Assembly: GCF_013031355.1 (NCBI RefSeq)
Contig: NZ_WPZO01000003.1
Location: 62,001-126,000 of the forward strand
DNA from: Ruegeria arenilitoris
GTDB taxonomy: Bacteria; Pseudomonadota; Alphaproteobacteria; Rhodobacterales; Rhodobacteraceae
Direction: 5' to 3'
Length of the DNA stretch: 64,000 nt
A program made the position numbers and the translations under genes. This document shows, piece after piece, positions 1 through 7,962 of this stretch; the stretch's first letter is position 1, and every line of letters starts with the position of its first letter. Under the pieces are notes generated by a model that was not told the origin of the DNA, ran no database searches, and saw only the letters and a list, made by a program, of their open reading frames with translations.

Positions 1-482
1 CCATAAGCAACCCAAATGGCCGCAACCGACAGGATCACCGAGGCCAACATCGCCAGAGCAACATCCAGAACATTGTACACAGGGCGGCATAGCTGCATTC
101 CGGCCATGCCGACGTAGTGCATCACCACGATCCCCAGCCCCACGATCACCCCCGAGCCGATCAAGTTCTGAGGTGTACGTGGGCGGAAATGCAACAACAG
201 CAGCGCCAGCCCAACCATCAAGATGGCGACGAGCGCAGAGATCAGAGTGATCAGAGCGTCGTAGTAAAACAGTATCGGCAACTGCAGGCCTAGCATGGCA
301 ACGAAATGCATCGACCAAATACCGCCGCCCAGAATGATCGCTGCCAAAGCAACCACAAGCTTGCGGCGCTGGCTGTCCAGCCGGGATGCGCCATGAGTCA
401 GATAGAGGCCGGTAAATCCGGCCATCAGCGCCACGGCCAAAGAGGCCGCCACAAGCCAGATGTTGTGCGAATAGTCCAACAT
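1..482 (-). CDS. MHYT-domain membrane sensor protein (N-terminal part; runs off the window)
   Basis: The reading frame starts at 482 and stays open to the window edge, giving about 160 residues. It is strongly hydrophobic with several membrane segments. It carries the MHYT signature: W-S-M-H-F-V-A-M near residue 56, then V-M-H-Y-V-G-M about 60 residues later. MHYT domains are predicted seven-helix membrane sensors, possibly for oxygen, CO or NO through bound metal, and are usually followed by a cytoplasmic output domain such as GGDEF/EAL or LytTR. That part lies outside the window, so the output is unknown. The domain call is firm; the ligand is an inference from the family. Confidence 0.85.
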   Translation of the reverse strand, partial: MLDYSHNIWLVAASLAVALMAGFTGLYLTHGASRLDSQRRKLVVALAAIILGGGIWSMHFVAMLGLQLPILFYYDALITLISALVAILMVGLALLLLHFRPRTPQNLIGSGVIVGLGIVVMHYVGMAGMQLCRPVYNVLDVALAMLASVILSVAAIWVAY

Positions 483-843
483 ATAGGTGTATACGCCCTC
501 CCCAGCGCGTAATTGACGTTAGCAAACTGAAATTCCCGGCACAATCTACTCTGACTGTCCTTCGACAACAGCGCGCGCAGACAGCATCGAACCAGTCTCA
601 GCTGTCCGTCGTCAGAATTGTTCAGAATGCGTTGGCAGTTTCGTAACGGAAGCTCTGGTTCGGCGTCTGTTTGAATTTATGCGGCAGCGGCTTGGTGCTG
701 CAAGCGGCGGTTTCGGAAACTCATCCTTCGGACCTTTGTCTTTTCTCTCAACTTCAGGATTTTCGCGCAACAACCGTGATAGACGTCAGCGGAATGGACC
801 TGTCACGGTTTCATTCCGTTCCGGTTTCTCACTCAAGCGACCT
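483..843. other. Gene-free stretch between the MHYT gene and an IS6 element
   Basis: No convincing gene is visible. Two short overlapping open frames run across about 671-886 on the plus strand, but they continue into the IS end and resemble no family I know. The first 100 bases would hold the promoter of the minus-strand MHYT gene. Positions 578-603 resemble the end of the IS6-type element seen at 28934 and 40832, so this stretch is probably decayed mobile DNA. Confidence 0.5.
578..603. repeat. Orphan fragment resembling an IS6-type element end
   Basis: The bases CGAACCAGTCTCAGCT at 588-603, preceded by CAGACA, match the inner part of the left end of the IS6 remnants at 28934 and 40832 (there CAGACAAATT or CAGACGAATT precedes the same core). 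No transposase fragment of that element is recognisable here, so it may be a leftover end. Confidence 0.4.
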
Positions 844-1573
844 GGCTTTGTCGCCTTCTTTTCTGAAGTCTGAATGCGGCTCGTAACTTGCTATTTATTA
901 GATGGCTAGTTCCGCAAACTTCTTGAACGGGCAAATTCCGAGTCCCAACTGACCCTTTCGTATCATCTACGCAACTTCTATCCCATCAAGCGTAGCGGAA
1001 GCAGCTTCAAACGATTTGAAGCCGAGCATTGGTCGGATCCGGCGTTTGATAAATCGGTGGTCTTGTTCAATGATGTTGTTTAGGAATTTCCGCCTCACCA
1101 TCTTTTTGGGGAGCTCGTTTACCTCAAGCGCACGTGCGAAGAACTTCGTTGCCGCAGCTGTGTTCCGCCGTTTGGACAGCATGAAATCAAGGGTCTTACC
1201 GTGTTTATCGACAGCACGGTACAAGTAGACCCATACATCTTTGACGCGCACGTAGGTTTCGTCCATTCGCCAGGATCGATCGCAGCAACGCTTCTTACGA
1301 CGCGCCCGGTCAGCGACCAGAGGTGCGTATTTGATGATCCATCGGTTCAGCGTAGCGTGATCAGCCGAAACGCGTCGCTCAGCCAGAATTTCTTCCAGAT
1401 CCCGGTAGGACACTGAATAACGAAGATAGAAAAACACTGCGTGTAGTGTCACCTCCCTTGGGAAATGAGCGCCTTTGAATGAGATTGTCACGGCCTGCCC
1501 CTGTCTGTTTTGAGCACGCGCCTACCAAATCTCAGTCGACCTAACAGGTTCGTTCAGAGTTTGCGACAAAGCC
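844..1573 (-). mobile_element. IS6-family insertion sequence, decayed
   Basis: The element is bounded by a perfect 11-bp inverted repeat, GGCTTTGTCGC at 844-854 and its complement at 1563-1573, giving a 730-bp element that fills the space around an IS6-type transposase. IS6 elements normally measure about 0.8 kb; the shortfall matches a deletion inside the transposase. The bases flanking the ends (836-843 and 1574-1581) do not form an 8-bp target duplication, so the flanks have been rearranged or an end has moved. Its right end lies about 75 bp upstream of the amidase start. Confidence 0.8.
898..1491 (-). pseudogene. IS6-family transposase, inactive (internal deletion plus late stop)
   Basis: The start at 1491 opens a 174-residue frame with IS6 hallmarks: the first catalytic Asp in W-R-M-D-E-T-Y, and the third acidic residue in N-N-I-I-E-Q-D-H-R. 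The segment between them that carries the second catalytic Asp (usually I-D-x-S-x-A-N) is missing, because A-L-E-V-N-E-L-P is joined within a few residues to K-F-L-N-N. A TAG at 967-969 then ends the frame just before the conserved M-I-R-K-G-Q tail, which stays open in the same frame down to 898. Two independent lesions, one removing a catalytic residue, make activity very unlikely. Confidence 0.85.
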
Positions 1574-1647
1574 GAATTTTTGGAGAAAGAACAATTAGTC
1601 TAAACTACCAAACAGGTGAGGGACTCTTGTTTGAAGGAGCCGGAAAA

Positions 1648-3165
1648 ATGACAAAAGACAGAGAGATACCGGACTCTGACGGCACGGTTGATAATTCGTC
1701 TCTTTCCGATCCACTAGGGCTCAGAACTGCGACCCAATTGTCAGAAGGTTTGGCCTCTGGCAGCTTTTCAAGCGTGGAGTTGCTACAGCACTACGTTGAG
1801 CGGGCTGAAAAGCACAATCCAGTGTTGAACGCCATTGTCGCGATGAACGTCGAGCAAGCCACCAAGCAAGCAAAATCGAGCGATGCCAGACGCGCACGCG
1901 GTGAGACACTCAGCCCAATCGACGGGCTGCCAATGACGATCAAGGACGCTTTTCAGGTTGTAGGCCTTCCTGCCACAGCTGGCGCGGTTGAATTGGAAGG
2001 CTTTATGCCTTCTCAAAACGCGGTGGAAGTTCAAAGGTTGCTGGACGCAGGTGTCGTCATTTTTGGCAAGACAAACGTGCCGCGCTTCGTCGCAGGTTTT
2101 GAAAGTTACAACGCGCTTTTTGGGACGACCAACAATCCCTGGGACGTTTCCAGGACTCCGGGCGGGTCAAGCGGTGGGCCCGCTGCCGCGACAGCTGCTG
2201 GACTGACATCTTTTGAAATCGGCAGCGATCTTGGTGGCTCTGTTCGTGTCCCGCCTCATTTCTGCGGCATCTTCGACCATAAGCCTACACATGGCATCAC
2301 ACAGATGCGCGGTCATATTCCTGGCCCGCCAGGAACAGTTGCCGAACCCGACATGGCCGTTGTTGGCCCAATAGCCCGCAGCGCGCAGGATCTCTCATTG
2401 GTGCTTCCCTATATGATCGGCCCAGATGAGATTTGTGATAAGGGGTGGAGCTTGTCGCTTCCTCCTCGCCAGGGTCGCAAAATAGAAGAGTTTCGAGTCG
2501 CGGTTTTGTTGGACGACTCCGCTTCGGAAACAGACATCCAGATGTGCGAGCACCTGACAAAAGCTATTCGAAGGTTGGAAGAGGCCGGCGCAGTTGTGAC
2601 CTATACCAAACCCGAAGATGAACTGTCCGCGGCCTTTAGCATTTTTATTGATCTGATTACCGCATCGATTGTTCTTCCGCCCGATGTCCGCGCCTCAGTC
2701 AAAGCAGCCGTTGCAGCTGGCGATCCAAATGACGACAGCATTAACGCGCATTGGCAGCGTGGACTTGTGGCCGAGCATGCACAATGGCTCACCGCAAACG
2801 AAACCCGCTGTCGGATGCGCAGCGTATGGTCACACTTCTTTTCGCAATATGACGTGCTGCTCACGCCGCCCATGGGCATTCCGGCCTTTCCACACAATCA
2901 AACGGACAATGGCGGCAACTTTGTTGACGCTACGCTCAATGTAAATGGTCGAGACGTCCCTTACCTCTCCCAACTATTCTGGTGCGGGTTTGCCAGTTTG
3001 CTGGGTTTTCCGGCAACCGTCGTTCCATCGGGGTTATCGCACGAAGGTCTACCGGTCGGCTTGCAGATCATAGGTGATTTTCTAAACGACAACACGACAC
3101 TCGAATTTGCGGAACTCATCGAAGAAGTTCTCGGAGGATATGTTCCTCCGCACGGGTTTCGGTAA
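1648..3165 (+). CDS. Amidase, amidase-signature family (GatA-like)
   Basis: This 505-residue enzyme belongs to the amidase signature family, which hydrolyses C-N bonds in amides. The Ser-cisSer-Lys triad is visible: Lys in M-T-I-K-D-A-F, the cis-Ser in P-G-G-S-S-G-G, and the nucleophilic Ser in G-S-D-L-G-G-S-V-R. The start at 1648 is chosen because GAAGGAG (1633-1639) sits 8 bases upstream; the frame is open farther back, but that part overlaps the IS6 end. It is unlikely to be the GatA subunit because no gatB or gatC is adjacent. The substrate cannot be told. It stands alone, with its promoter region bordering the IS element. Confidence 0.85.
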   Translation: MTKDREIPDSDGTVDNSSLSDPLGLRTATQLSEGLASGSFSSVELLQHYVERAEKHNPVLNAIVAMNVEQATKQAKSSDARRARGETLSPIDGLPMTIKDAFQVVGLPATAGAVELEGFMPSQNAVEVQRLLDAGVVIFGKTNVPRFVAGFESYNALFGTTNNPWDVSRTPGGSSGGPAAATAAGLTSFEIGSDLGGSVRVPPHFCGIFDHKPTHGITQMRGHIPGPPGTVAEPDMAVVGPIARSAQDLSLVLPYMIGPDEICDKGWSLSLPPRQGRKIEEFRVAVLLDDSASETDIQMCEHLTKAIRRLEEAGAVVTYTKPEDELSAAFSIFIDLITASIVLPPDVRASVKAAVAAGDPNDDSINAHWQRGLVAEHAQWLTANETRCRMRSVWSHFFSQYDVLLTPPMGIPAFPHNQTDNGGNFVDATLNVNGRDVPYLSQLFWCGFASLLGFPATVVPSGLSHEGLPVGLQIIGDFLNDNTTLEFAELIEEVLGGYVPPHGFR

Positions 3166-3372
3166 CGCACTCTGTGGCATTCGAAGTTTCGGAAAATGAT
3201 TGTCTCATTCCCTCTGATGGAAAGTGATCCAACTTAAAGTGTGCGTTTCTTTTTTTACAGAGGGATTGCATTGATCTTAGAGAGCTGTTCGATCGGCGGT
3301 GAGCAGCCTCATCTGACTGATCCAGTCCTAGGCTGCACCGGCATACCGCACTCCAAAATCATCCCATGTGAT

Positions 3373-4773
3373 TCAAACCTGTCCGGGAAGCCACAGAACG
3401 ATTGCGGGGAACGCAACGAGCATCGCGATAGTCGCGGCATCCGCCAGAAAGAAAGGTGTTACACCTTTAAAAACATCCTGAACGCTTAGGTCATCACGCA
3501 CGCCGGCAACGACAAAGCAATTCAACCCAATGGGTGGGGTGATCAGGCAAAACTCGGCCATTTTGACAACCAGAATGCCAAACCAGATAGCACACATAGG
3601 CCCGGACATACCGAAGGTGCTATCGGCTGCGCTTACGGCTTCACCACCATTCAACGCCATGACGGCGGGATAAACTACCGGCAGCGTCAGCAGCAGCATA
3701 CCTATCGCATCCATGAACATGCCCAGTACAGCGTAAGCCAAAAGAATACAGATCAGGATTAGCATCGGAGACATCTCAAGCGAGGTGATCCAGTCGGAGA
3801 ACGCACTTGGCAGTTCGGCGAAACCAAGAAAACGAACGTAAACCAACACGCCCCAGATGATCGTGAAGATCATTACGCTCAGCTTGGCGGTTTCCAAAAG
3901 CGCATCTTTGAGTTCGGACCAGCGCATGCCCTGATACAGCGCCATCAGGAACACCACGAATGCTCCAATTGCGCCGCCTTCGGTTGGCGTACCCCAGGCA
4001 TCGCCGCCGAACGGGTTGTAGACAAAGAAAATGATGGTGACGACGACAATCACGATGGGCAATGCGGGCGGCAACGAGAGGAAACGTTCTTTCCATGTAA
4101 ATCCGGTGACTGCGGGACCAAATCCTTTGATCACGACGGCCATGCCAATGATCAGCAAGCCATAAATCACCGCCGAGAACATGCCCGGGATGAACCCGGC
4201 CAACAGCAGTTTGCCCACGTCCTGCTCGACAATAATCGCGTAGATGACCAGAATGGCCGAAGGCGGGATGAGCGAGGCGAGCGTACCGCCTGCAGCGACG
4301 ACACCTGCAGCAAAACGCTTGTCGTAGCCGATCTTCAGCATCTCGGGGATAGCGATACGGGCGAACACTGCGGAAGTGGCGACCGAGGCCCCGGATACCG
4401 CCGCAAACCCAGCGGTTGCGAAAACGGTCGAAACCGCCAGCCCGCCGGGGACCCATGCCAGCCAACGCTTCGCGGCTTCGAACAGTGCTTTGGTCAGGCC
4501 CGCATAGTAGGCGAGGTAGCCAATCAGGATGAAGGTGGGGATAAGGCTCAACGCTTGGCTTGAAATCTTGGAGTGCGGCACCTGCCCCGCTGTTTTGACG
4601 GCCACAGTCACAGCCTTGCCGAACCGCGCAGGGTCGTACCCAAACTTGGCCCAAAAGATCCAGATCAAACCAACCATGCCAGCTGTCGCGGCGGCAAAGG
4701 CCACCCGCATCCCCAACACCACAAGAACAAGCATACCGCCCGAGACGATCAGACCAATATCAATGGGTTCCAT
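3373..4773 (-). CDS. dctM: TRAP transporter large permease (DctM family)
   Basis: This 466-residue integral membrane protein is the large subunit of a tripartite ATP-independent periplasmic (TRAP) transporter, which uses the sodium gradient to import organic acids. About a dozen hydrophobic segments and DctM-family stretches such as G-G-T-L-A-S-L-I-P-P-S are visible. The start at 4773 (M-E-P-I-D-I) is preferred because GAGG precedes it and the family starts there; the open frame upstream overlaps dctQ. It is last in dctP-dctQ-dctM, 11 bases after dctQ. Confidence 0.93.
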   Translation of the reverse strand: MEPIDIGLIVSGGMLVLVVLGMRVAFAAATAGMVGLIWIFWAKFGYDPARFGKAVTVAVKTAGQVPHSKISSQALSLIPTFILIGYLAYYAGLTKALFEAAKRWLAWVPGGLAVSTVFATAGFAAVSGASVATSAVFARIAIPEMLKIGYDKRFAAGVVAAGGTLASLIPPSAILVIYAIIVEQDVGKLLLAGFIPGMFSAVIYGLLIIGMAVVIKGFGPAVTGFTWKERFLSLPPALPIVIVVVTIIFFVYNPFGGDAWGTPTEGGAIGAFVVFLMALYQGMRWSELKDALLETAKLSVMIFTIIWGVLVYVRFLGFAELPSAFSDWITSLEMSPMLILICILLAYAVLGMFMDAIGMLLLTLPVVYPAVMALNGGEAVSAADSTFGMSGPMCAIWFGILVVKMAEFCLITPPIGLNCFVVAGVRDDLSVQDVFKGVTPFFLADAATIAMLVAFPAIVLWLPGQV

Positions 4774-4784
4774 CAGATTTAACC

Positions 4785-5417
4785 TCAGTTGTCGTGGCCC
4801 GAGACGTGCTCGGCTTCCATTGCAGCTTGAGTGGCTGCATCGGCTATTAGCGGGACGGCAATAGGTGCCTGATCGGGGTGCCTGATCGCGCGACCGTAGG
4901 CCCAGAGCTGTAGAGCAAGCCTTAGGCAAAGCACGCTAAAGGCGACGGGGGCCAACAGCTTTGCGGGCCACAGCGGGATACCTATGTCGATCGAGCTGTC
5001 GCGGCTCCAGAGTGGAGCACCAAAGTCAAAGCTGCGTGCGAAATGCGCCCAGCTCCCCCAGATCAGCAAGACGATCAGCGCTAGAATGACGGCGGTTGTG
5101 ACAAACTCAACGATATAGAGCGTCCGGCCTCTAAGAGCTCCAACAACCATGTCCATTCGGATATGACCGCCATCACGCTGCGCATAAGAAATCCCCATGA
5201 AGGCGATTAGCGGCATGGCCTGCTCGATCCAGTCTACATAACCGGGAAGTGGCGCATTGGCGAAATTCCGACCACCAACGGAGACTACGGCCATGACCAT
5301 CAGCGAGAAAACTGCAAGACCGCTGATCAGAGCCAGAAAGCTTTCCAGTTTGTAGAGGCGTTGATCGAGAATGCTGAGACGGCTGTCGTCGGACAGCACC
5401 AGGGATGACCCGGCCAT
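4785..5417 (-). CDS. dctQ: TRAP transporter small permease (DctQ family)
   Basis: This 210-residue protein has about four membrane helices, as expected for the DctQ subunit that partners the large permease. Family stretches such as W-I-E-Q-A-M-P-L-I-A-F and Y-A-Q-R-D-G-G-H-I-R are present. It lies between dctP and dctM in the same orientation with short spacers, so the three are very likely co-transcribed. A hydrophilic tail of about 30 residues follows the last helix. Confidence 0.92.
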   Translation of the reverse strand: MAGSSLVLSDDSRLSILDQRLYKLESFLALISGLAVFSLMVMAVVSVGGRNFANAPLPGYVDWIEQAMPLIAFMGISYAQRDGGHIRMDMVVGALRGRTLYIVEFVTTAVILALIVLLIWGSWAHFARSFDFGAPLWSRDSSIDIGIPLWPAKLLAPVAFSVLCLRLALQLWAYGRAIRHPDQAPIAVPLIADAATQAAMEAEHVSGHDN

Positions 5418-5485
5418 CGTTGTACTCCGCTGTCAGGGGAAAAGGCACCCGACGCCAGCATGGCTGACGCCGGGTTGTGAGTGGA

Positions 5486-6496
5486 TTAGCTGCCGTTTGC
5501 GATCTTACTAGTCACAAGGTCATAGAGCTCTTGTGCTGGCAGGCCACGCTCGGTGTTTTCTGCAATCCAGGCCTCGGCCGCGGGGGCGGCAGCAGCTTCT
5601 TTGAACGCTGCGATTTCTTCATCGCTGAAAGTGACCCGTTCGATGCCGCGTTGATCAAGCTCAGGGCCCCACGCTTCCATCGTTTTGGTCTGGTAGTGGC
5701 TCACGTAGTGATCCAGTGCCTCTTCCACCGATCCCAGCAGAGCTTCGCGGTGTTCGTCAGATAGATCTTCCAGCGCCAGCGTGTTCACCACGACAGGGCA
5801 GTTGACGGTGCCGGGGTTGAGGTTCGTCGTCCACCACGTGCCATTTTCAATGGTGCCGAAGGACATATGCGCGTGTGGCGCAAAGCTGACCGCTTTGACG
5901 ATGCCGCTGTCCATTGCCTGACGCACCTCGGATGCGGACATCGAGGTCGGAACTGCCCCAACCGTCTCCATCGCCTTGCCGATACCACCTGTCGCCCGTA
6001 CGCTCAGACCTTCAAAATCGGTTAGAGATTTCGGCGCTTCACCGACACCAACAAGGTTGTACTGCGGCAGCGGCGAAGGCATCAGCAGAGTCGCGTCCCA
6101 TCGGGCCAGATCCTCGACAACGGCCGGATGTTGATAGACGGCCATCGACAGGTCGACTTCCTGTTCAAGGGATGTCACGCCCAGAAAAGGCAATTCCAAG
6201 ACAGTGATCGAGGGGTTCTTGTCGCGGTGATAGCCCGCGCAGAACTGGGCCATTTCAAACGCACCGATTGAAATTCCATCAAGGTTTTCTTTGTTCTTCG
6301 AAAGGCCACCATAGCTGATGTTGAGTGTGAACTCACCGTTGGTCTTTTCGTTCACCAGTTCGGCAAGTTTCTCGACGTGTTCGGTAAAGGCACGACGCTT
6401 GCCCCACAGGGAAACGTTCCATTCGACAGCCAGTGCTTCGGATGCAACGGTCAGCGACAGGGCAGCGATGGCCGCCCGGTTAAGATGTTTGCGCAT
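5486..6496 (-). CDS. dctP: TRAP transporter substrate-binding protein (DctP family)
   Basis: This 336-residue protein is the periplasmic ligand-binding subunit. It starts with a Sec signal peptide (M-R-K-H-L-N-R then a hydrophobic run ending A-L-A). The binding-domain segment S-V-R-A-T-G-G, with its conserved carboxylate-binding Arg, is present near the middle. The start at 6496 is set by the strong GGGAGGAG seven bases upstream; an open frame eight codons longer lacks such a site. It is first in the dctPQM operon and follows the dctBD regulators. The ligand is probably a carboxylate but cannot be read from the sequence. Confidence 0.92.
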   Translation of the reverse strand: MRKHLNRAAIAALSLTVASEALAVEWNVSLWGKRRAFTEHVEKLAELVNEKTNGEFTLNISYGGLSKNKENLDGISIGAFEMAQFCAGYHRDKNPSITVLELPFLGVTSLEQEVDLSMAVYQHPAVVEDLARWDATLLMPSPLPQYNLVGVGEAPKSLTDFEGLSVRATGGIGKAMETVGAVPTSMSASEVRQAMDSGIVKAVSFAPHAHMSFGTIENGTWWTTNLNPGTVNCPVVVNTLALEDLSDEHREALLGSVEEALDHYVSHYQTKTMEAWGPELDQRGIERVTFSDEEIAAFKEAAAAPAAEAWIAENTERGLPAQELYDLVTSKIANGS

Positions 6497-6592
6497 AATG
6501 GCTCCTCCCAGATCACGCAATTCGCTTGGGTGGAGTATTCAGGATGCGCAGCAGCCTGCCTATGAAGGAAAATGCGCGTATTATTTCGGGTC

Positions 6593-6612
6593 CTCTGCGG
6601 ATATCCGCAGAG
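6593..6612. promoter_or_regulatory. Perfect 20-bp palindrome upstream of dctP (candidate DctD operator)
   Basis: CTCTGCGGAT at 6593-6602 is followed at once by its exact complement at 6603-6612. It lies between the dctD stop and the dctP start, centred about 106 bases upstream of dctP. In the dctP sense it is followed after 10 bases by an A/T-rich TAATAC that could be a -10 element. I see no -24/-12 sigma-54 promoter in the spacer. Its place suggests a dimer binding site for the adjacent response regulator. Confidence 0.7.
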
Positions 6613-6621
6613 TGTATCCTC

Positions 6622-7962
6622 CTACAAGAGCGCCTCTTTATCGAGACCGAGTTTGACGATCTTTTCGTTTAGCGTCCGGCGGCCAATCCCAAGCGCTTCG
6701 GCGGCGGCATCCATGCGGCCTTTGTGCGCCTTGATGGCTTTGCCGATGAGCTCGCGTTCAAAAGCAGCAACGGCTTCGCGCAGCGTATCCGGCACTTCGT
6801 CGAAGTGCTGATCGCTTTGGATAGCCTGCGCCACCGACCCTCCTCCGCGTCGGGCCGCCAAAATGCGCCGTTCGCAAACATGGCGCAATTCACGCACATT
6901 GCCGGGCCAGTCATGTGCAAGCAGAGCGGCCAAATCGTCCTGATCGAGTTCTGGCGCGTCTATCTCATAAACCTGCGCGTATTCGTTCAAGAAATGCGTT
7001 GCCAACAGAACCAGATCATCCCGTCTTTGGCGTAGCGGAGGTAAGGACAGGACGACAGTATTCAATCGAAACAATAGGTCCTGACGCAGGCGGCCTTCCT
7101 CGGCTGCCAGTACGACATCTTCGTTGGTTGCTGACACGACCCTGAAGCTTACCGGCACCGGTGACACAGCGCCCACCGGCAGCACCTGCTGATCTTCGAT
7201 GACCCTTAGTAGCTTGGCCTGCGCCGCTGGTGGGCACGAGCAGATTTCATCCAAAAACAAGGTCCCGCCCGATGCCGCCACAAGCCTTCCGTCGGACTCA
7301 CCTGCGACGCCGAACATTTCCGCTTCAAACGTATCGGCCGACAATGCGGCGCAATTCAGCGCCAGAAACGGTGCCTCTGGCGAGCGGCCCAAATCATGTA
7401 AAGCATGGGCAACCAGCTCTTTTCCGGTGCCCGTATCTCCCTGCAACAAAACAGCAACCGATGTATCGGCAAGATCAAGTACTTCTTGTCGCAAGTCTGT
7501 AATGGCGTCTGTTTGACCCAGCAGAATGCGGTCAAGCCCTGACAGTTTGAACAGCCGGTCTTTAAGACGGGCATTGCTTTTCCGCATTCGGTTTTGTTCA
7601 GCCGCGTGCCTCAGCACCGTCAGCAATCGCCGTGGTTCATATGGCTTTTCGATGAACCCATACGCCCCGTCCTGTATGGCCTGAACAGCCATCGGGATGT
7701 CACCATGTGCCGAAATCAATACCACCGGCGGCGCCACATGCCTGTCCAGGCTGGCCAGCAATTCAAGTCCCGACATGCCGGGCATACGCACGTCGGACAG
7801 AATGACATCGGGCGAGGCGTTGGCCAGGTGTTCAGTCACCTGTGTCGCGCGTGGTAAGGCGCTGACAGTCCAGTCGGCGGCTTCGAGCAACTCGATAAGA
7901 GACTGTCGCATCGATTTGTCATCGTCAACGACCAGAACTTTGAAGGGTTGCTGCTGGGTCAT
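6622..7962 (-). CDS. dctD: NtrC-family response regulator (DctD-like) without the GAFTGA loop
   Basis: This 446-residue regulator has three parts. The receiver (1-120) has acidic residues at 13-15, phospho-acceptor Asp57 and Lys106. The AAA+ domain has Walker A G-D-T-G-T-G-K at 175-181 and Walker B G-T-L-F-L-D-E-I near 233-240. A C-terminal Fis-type helix-turn-helix follows. The loop that contacts sigma-54, normally containing GAFTGA, is absent: M-F-G at 215-217 runs through V-A-G-E-S-D straight to G-R-L. Rhodobacter capsulatus NtrC and HupR also lack this loop and act with sigma-70 polymerase, so this protein may do the same. It overlaps dctB by 4 bases and probably controls dctPQM. Confidence 0.9.
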   Translation of the reverse strand: MTQQQPFKVLVVDDDKSMRQSLIELLEAADWTVSALPRATQVTEHLANASPDVILSDVRMPGMSGLELLASLDRHVAPPVVLISAHGDIPMAVQAIQDGAYGFIEKPYEPRRLLTVLRHAAEQNRMRKSNARLKDRLFKLSGLDRILLGQTDAITDLRQEVLDLADTSVAVLLQGDTGTGKELVAHALHDLGRSPEAPFLALNCAALSADTFEAEMFGVAGESDGRLVAASGGTLFLDEICSCPPAAQAKLLRVIEDQQVLPVGAVSPVPVSFRVVSATNEDVVLAAEEGRLRQDLLFRLNTVVLSLPPLRQRRDDLVLLATHFLNEYAQVYEIDAPELDQDDLAALLAHDWPGNVRELRHVCERRILAARRGGGSVAQAIQSDQHFDEVPDTLREAVAAFERELIGKAIKAHKGRMDAAAEALGIGRRTLNEKIVKLGLDKEALL

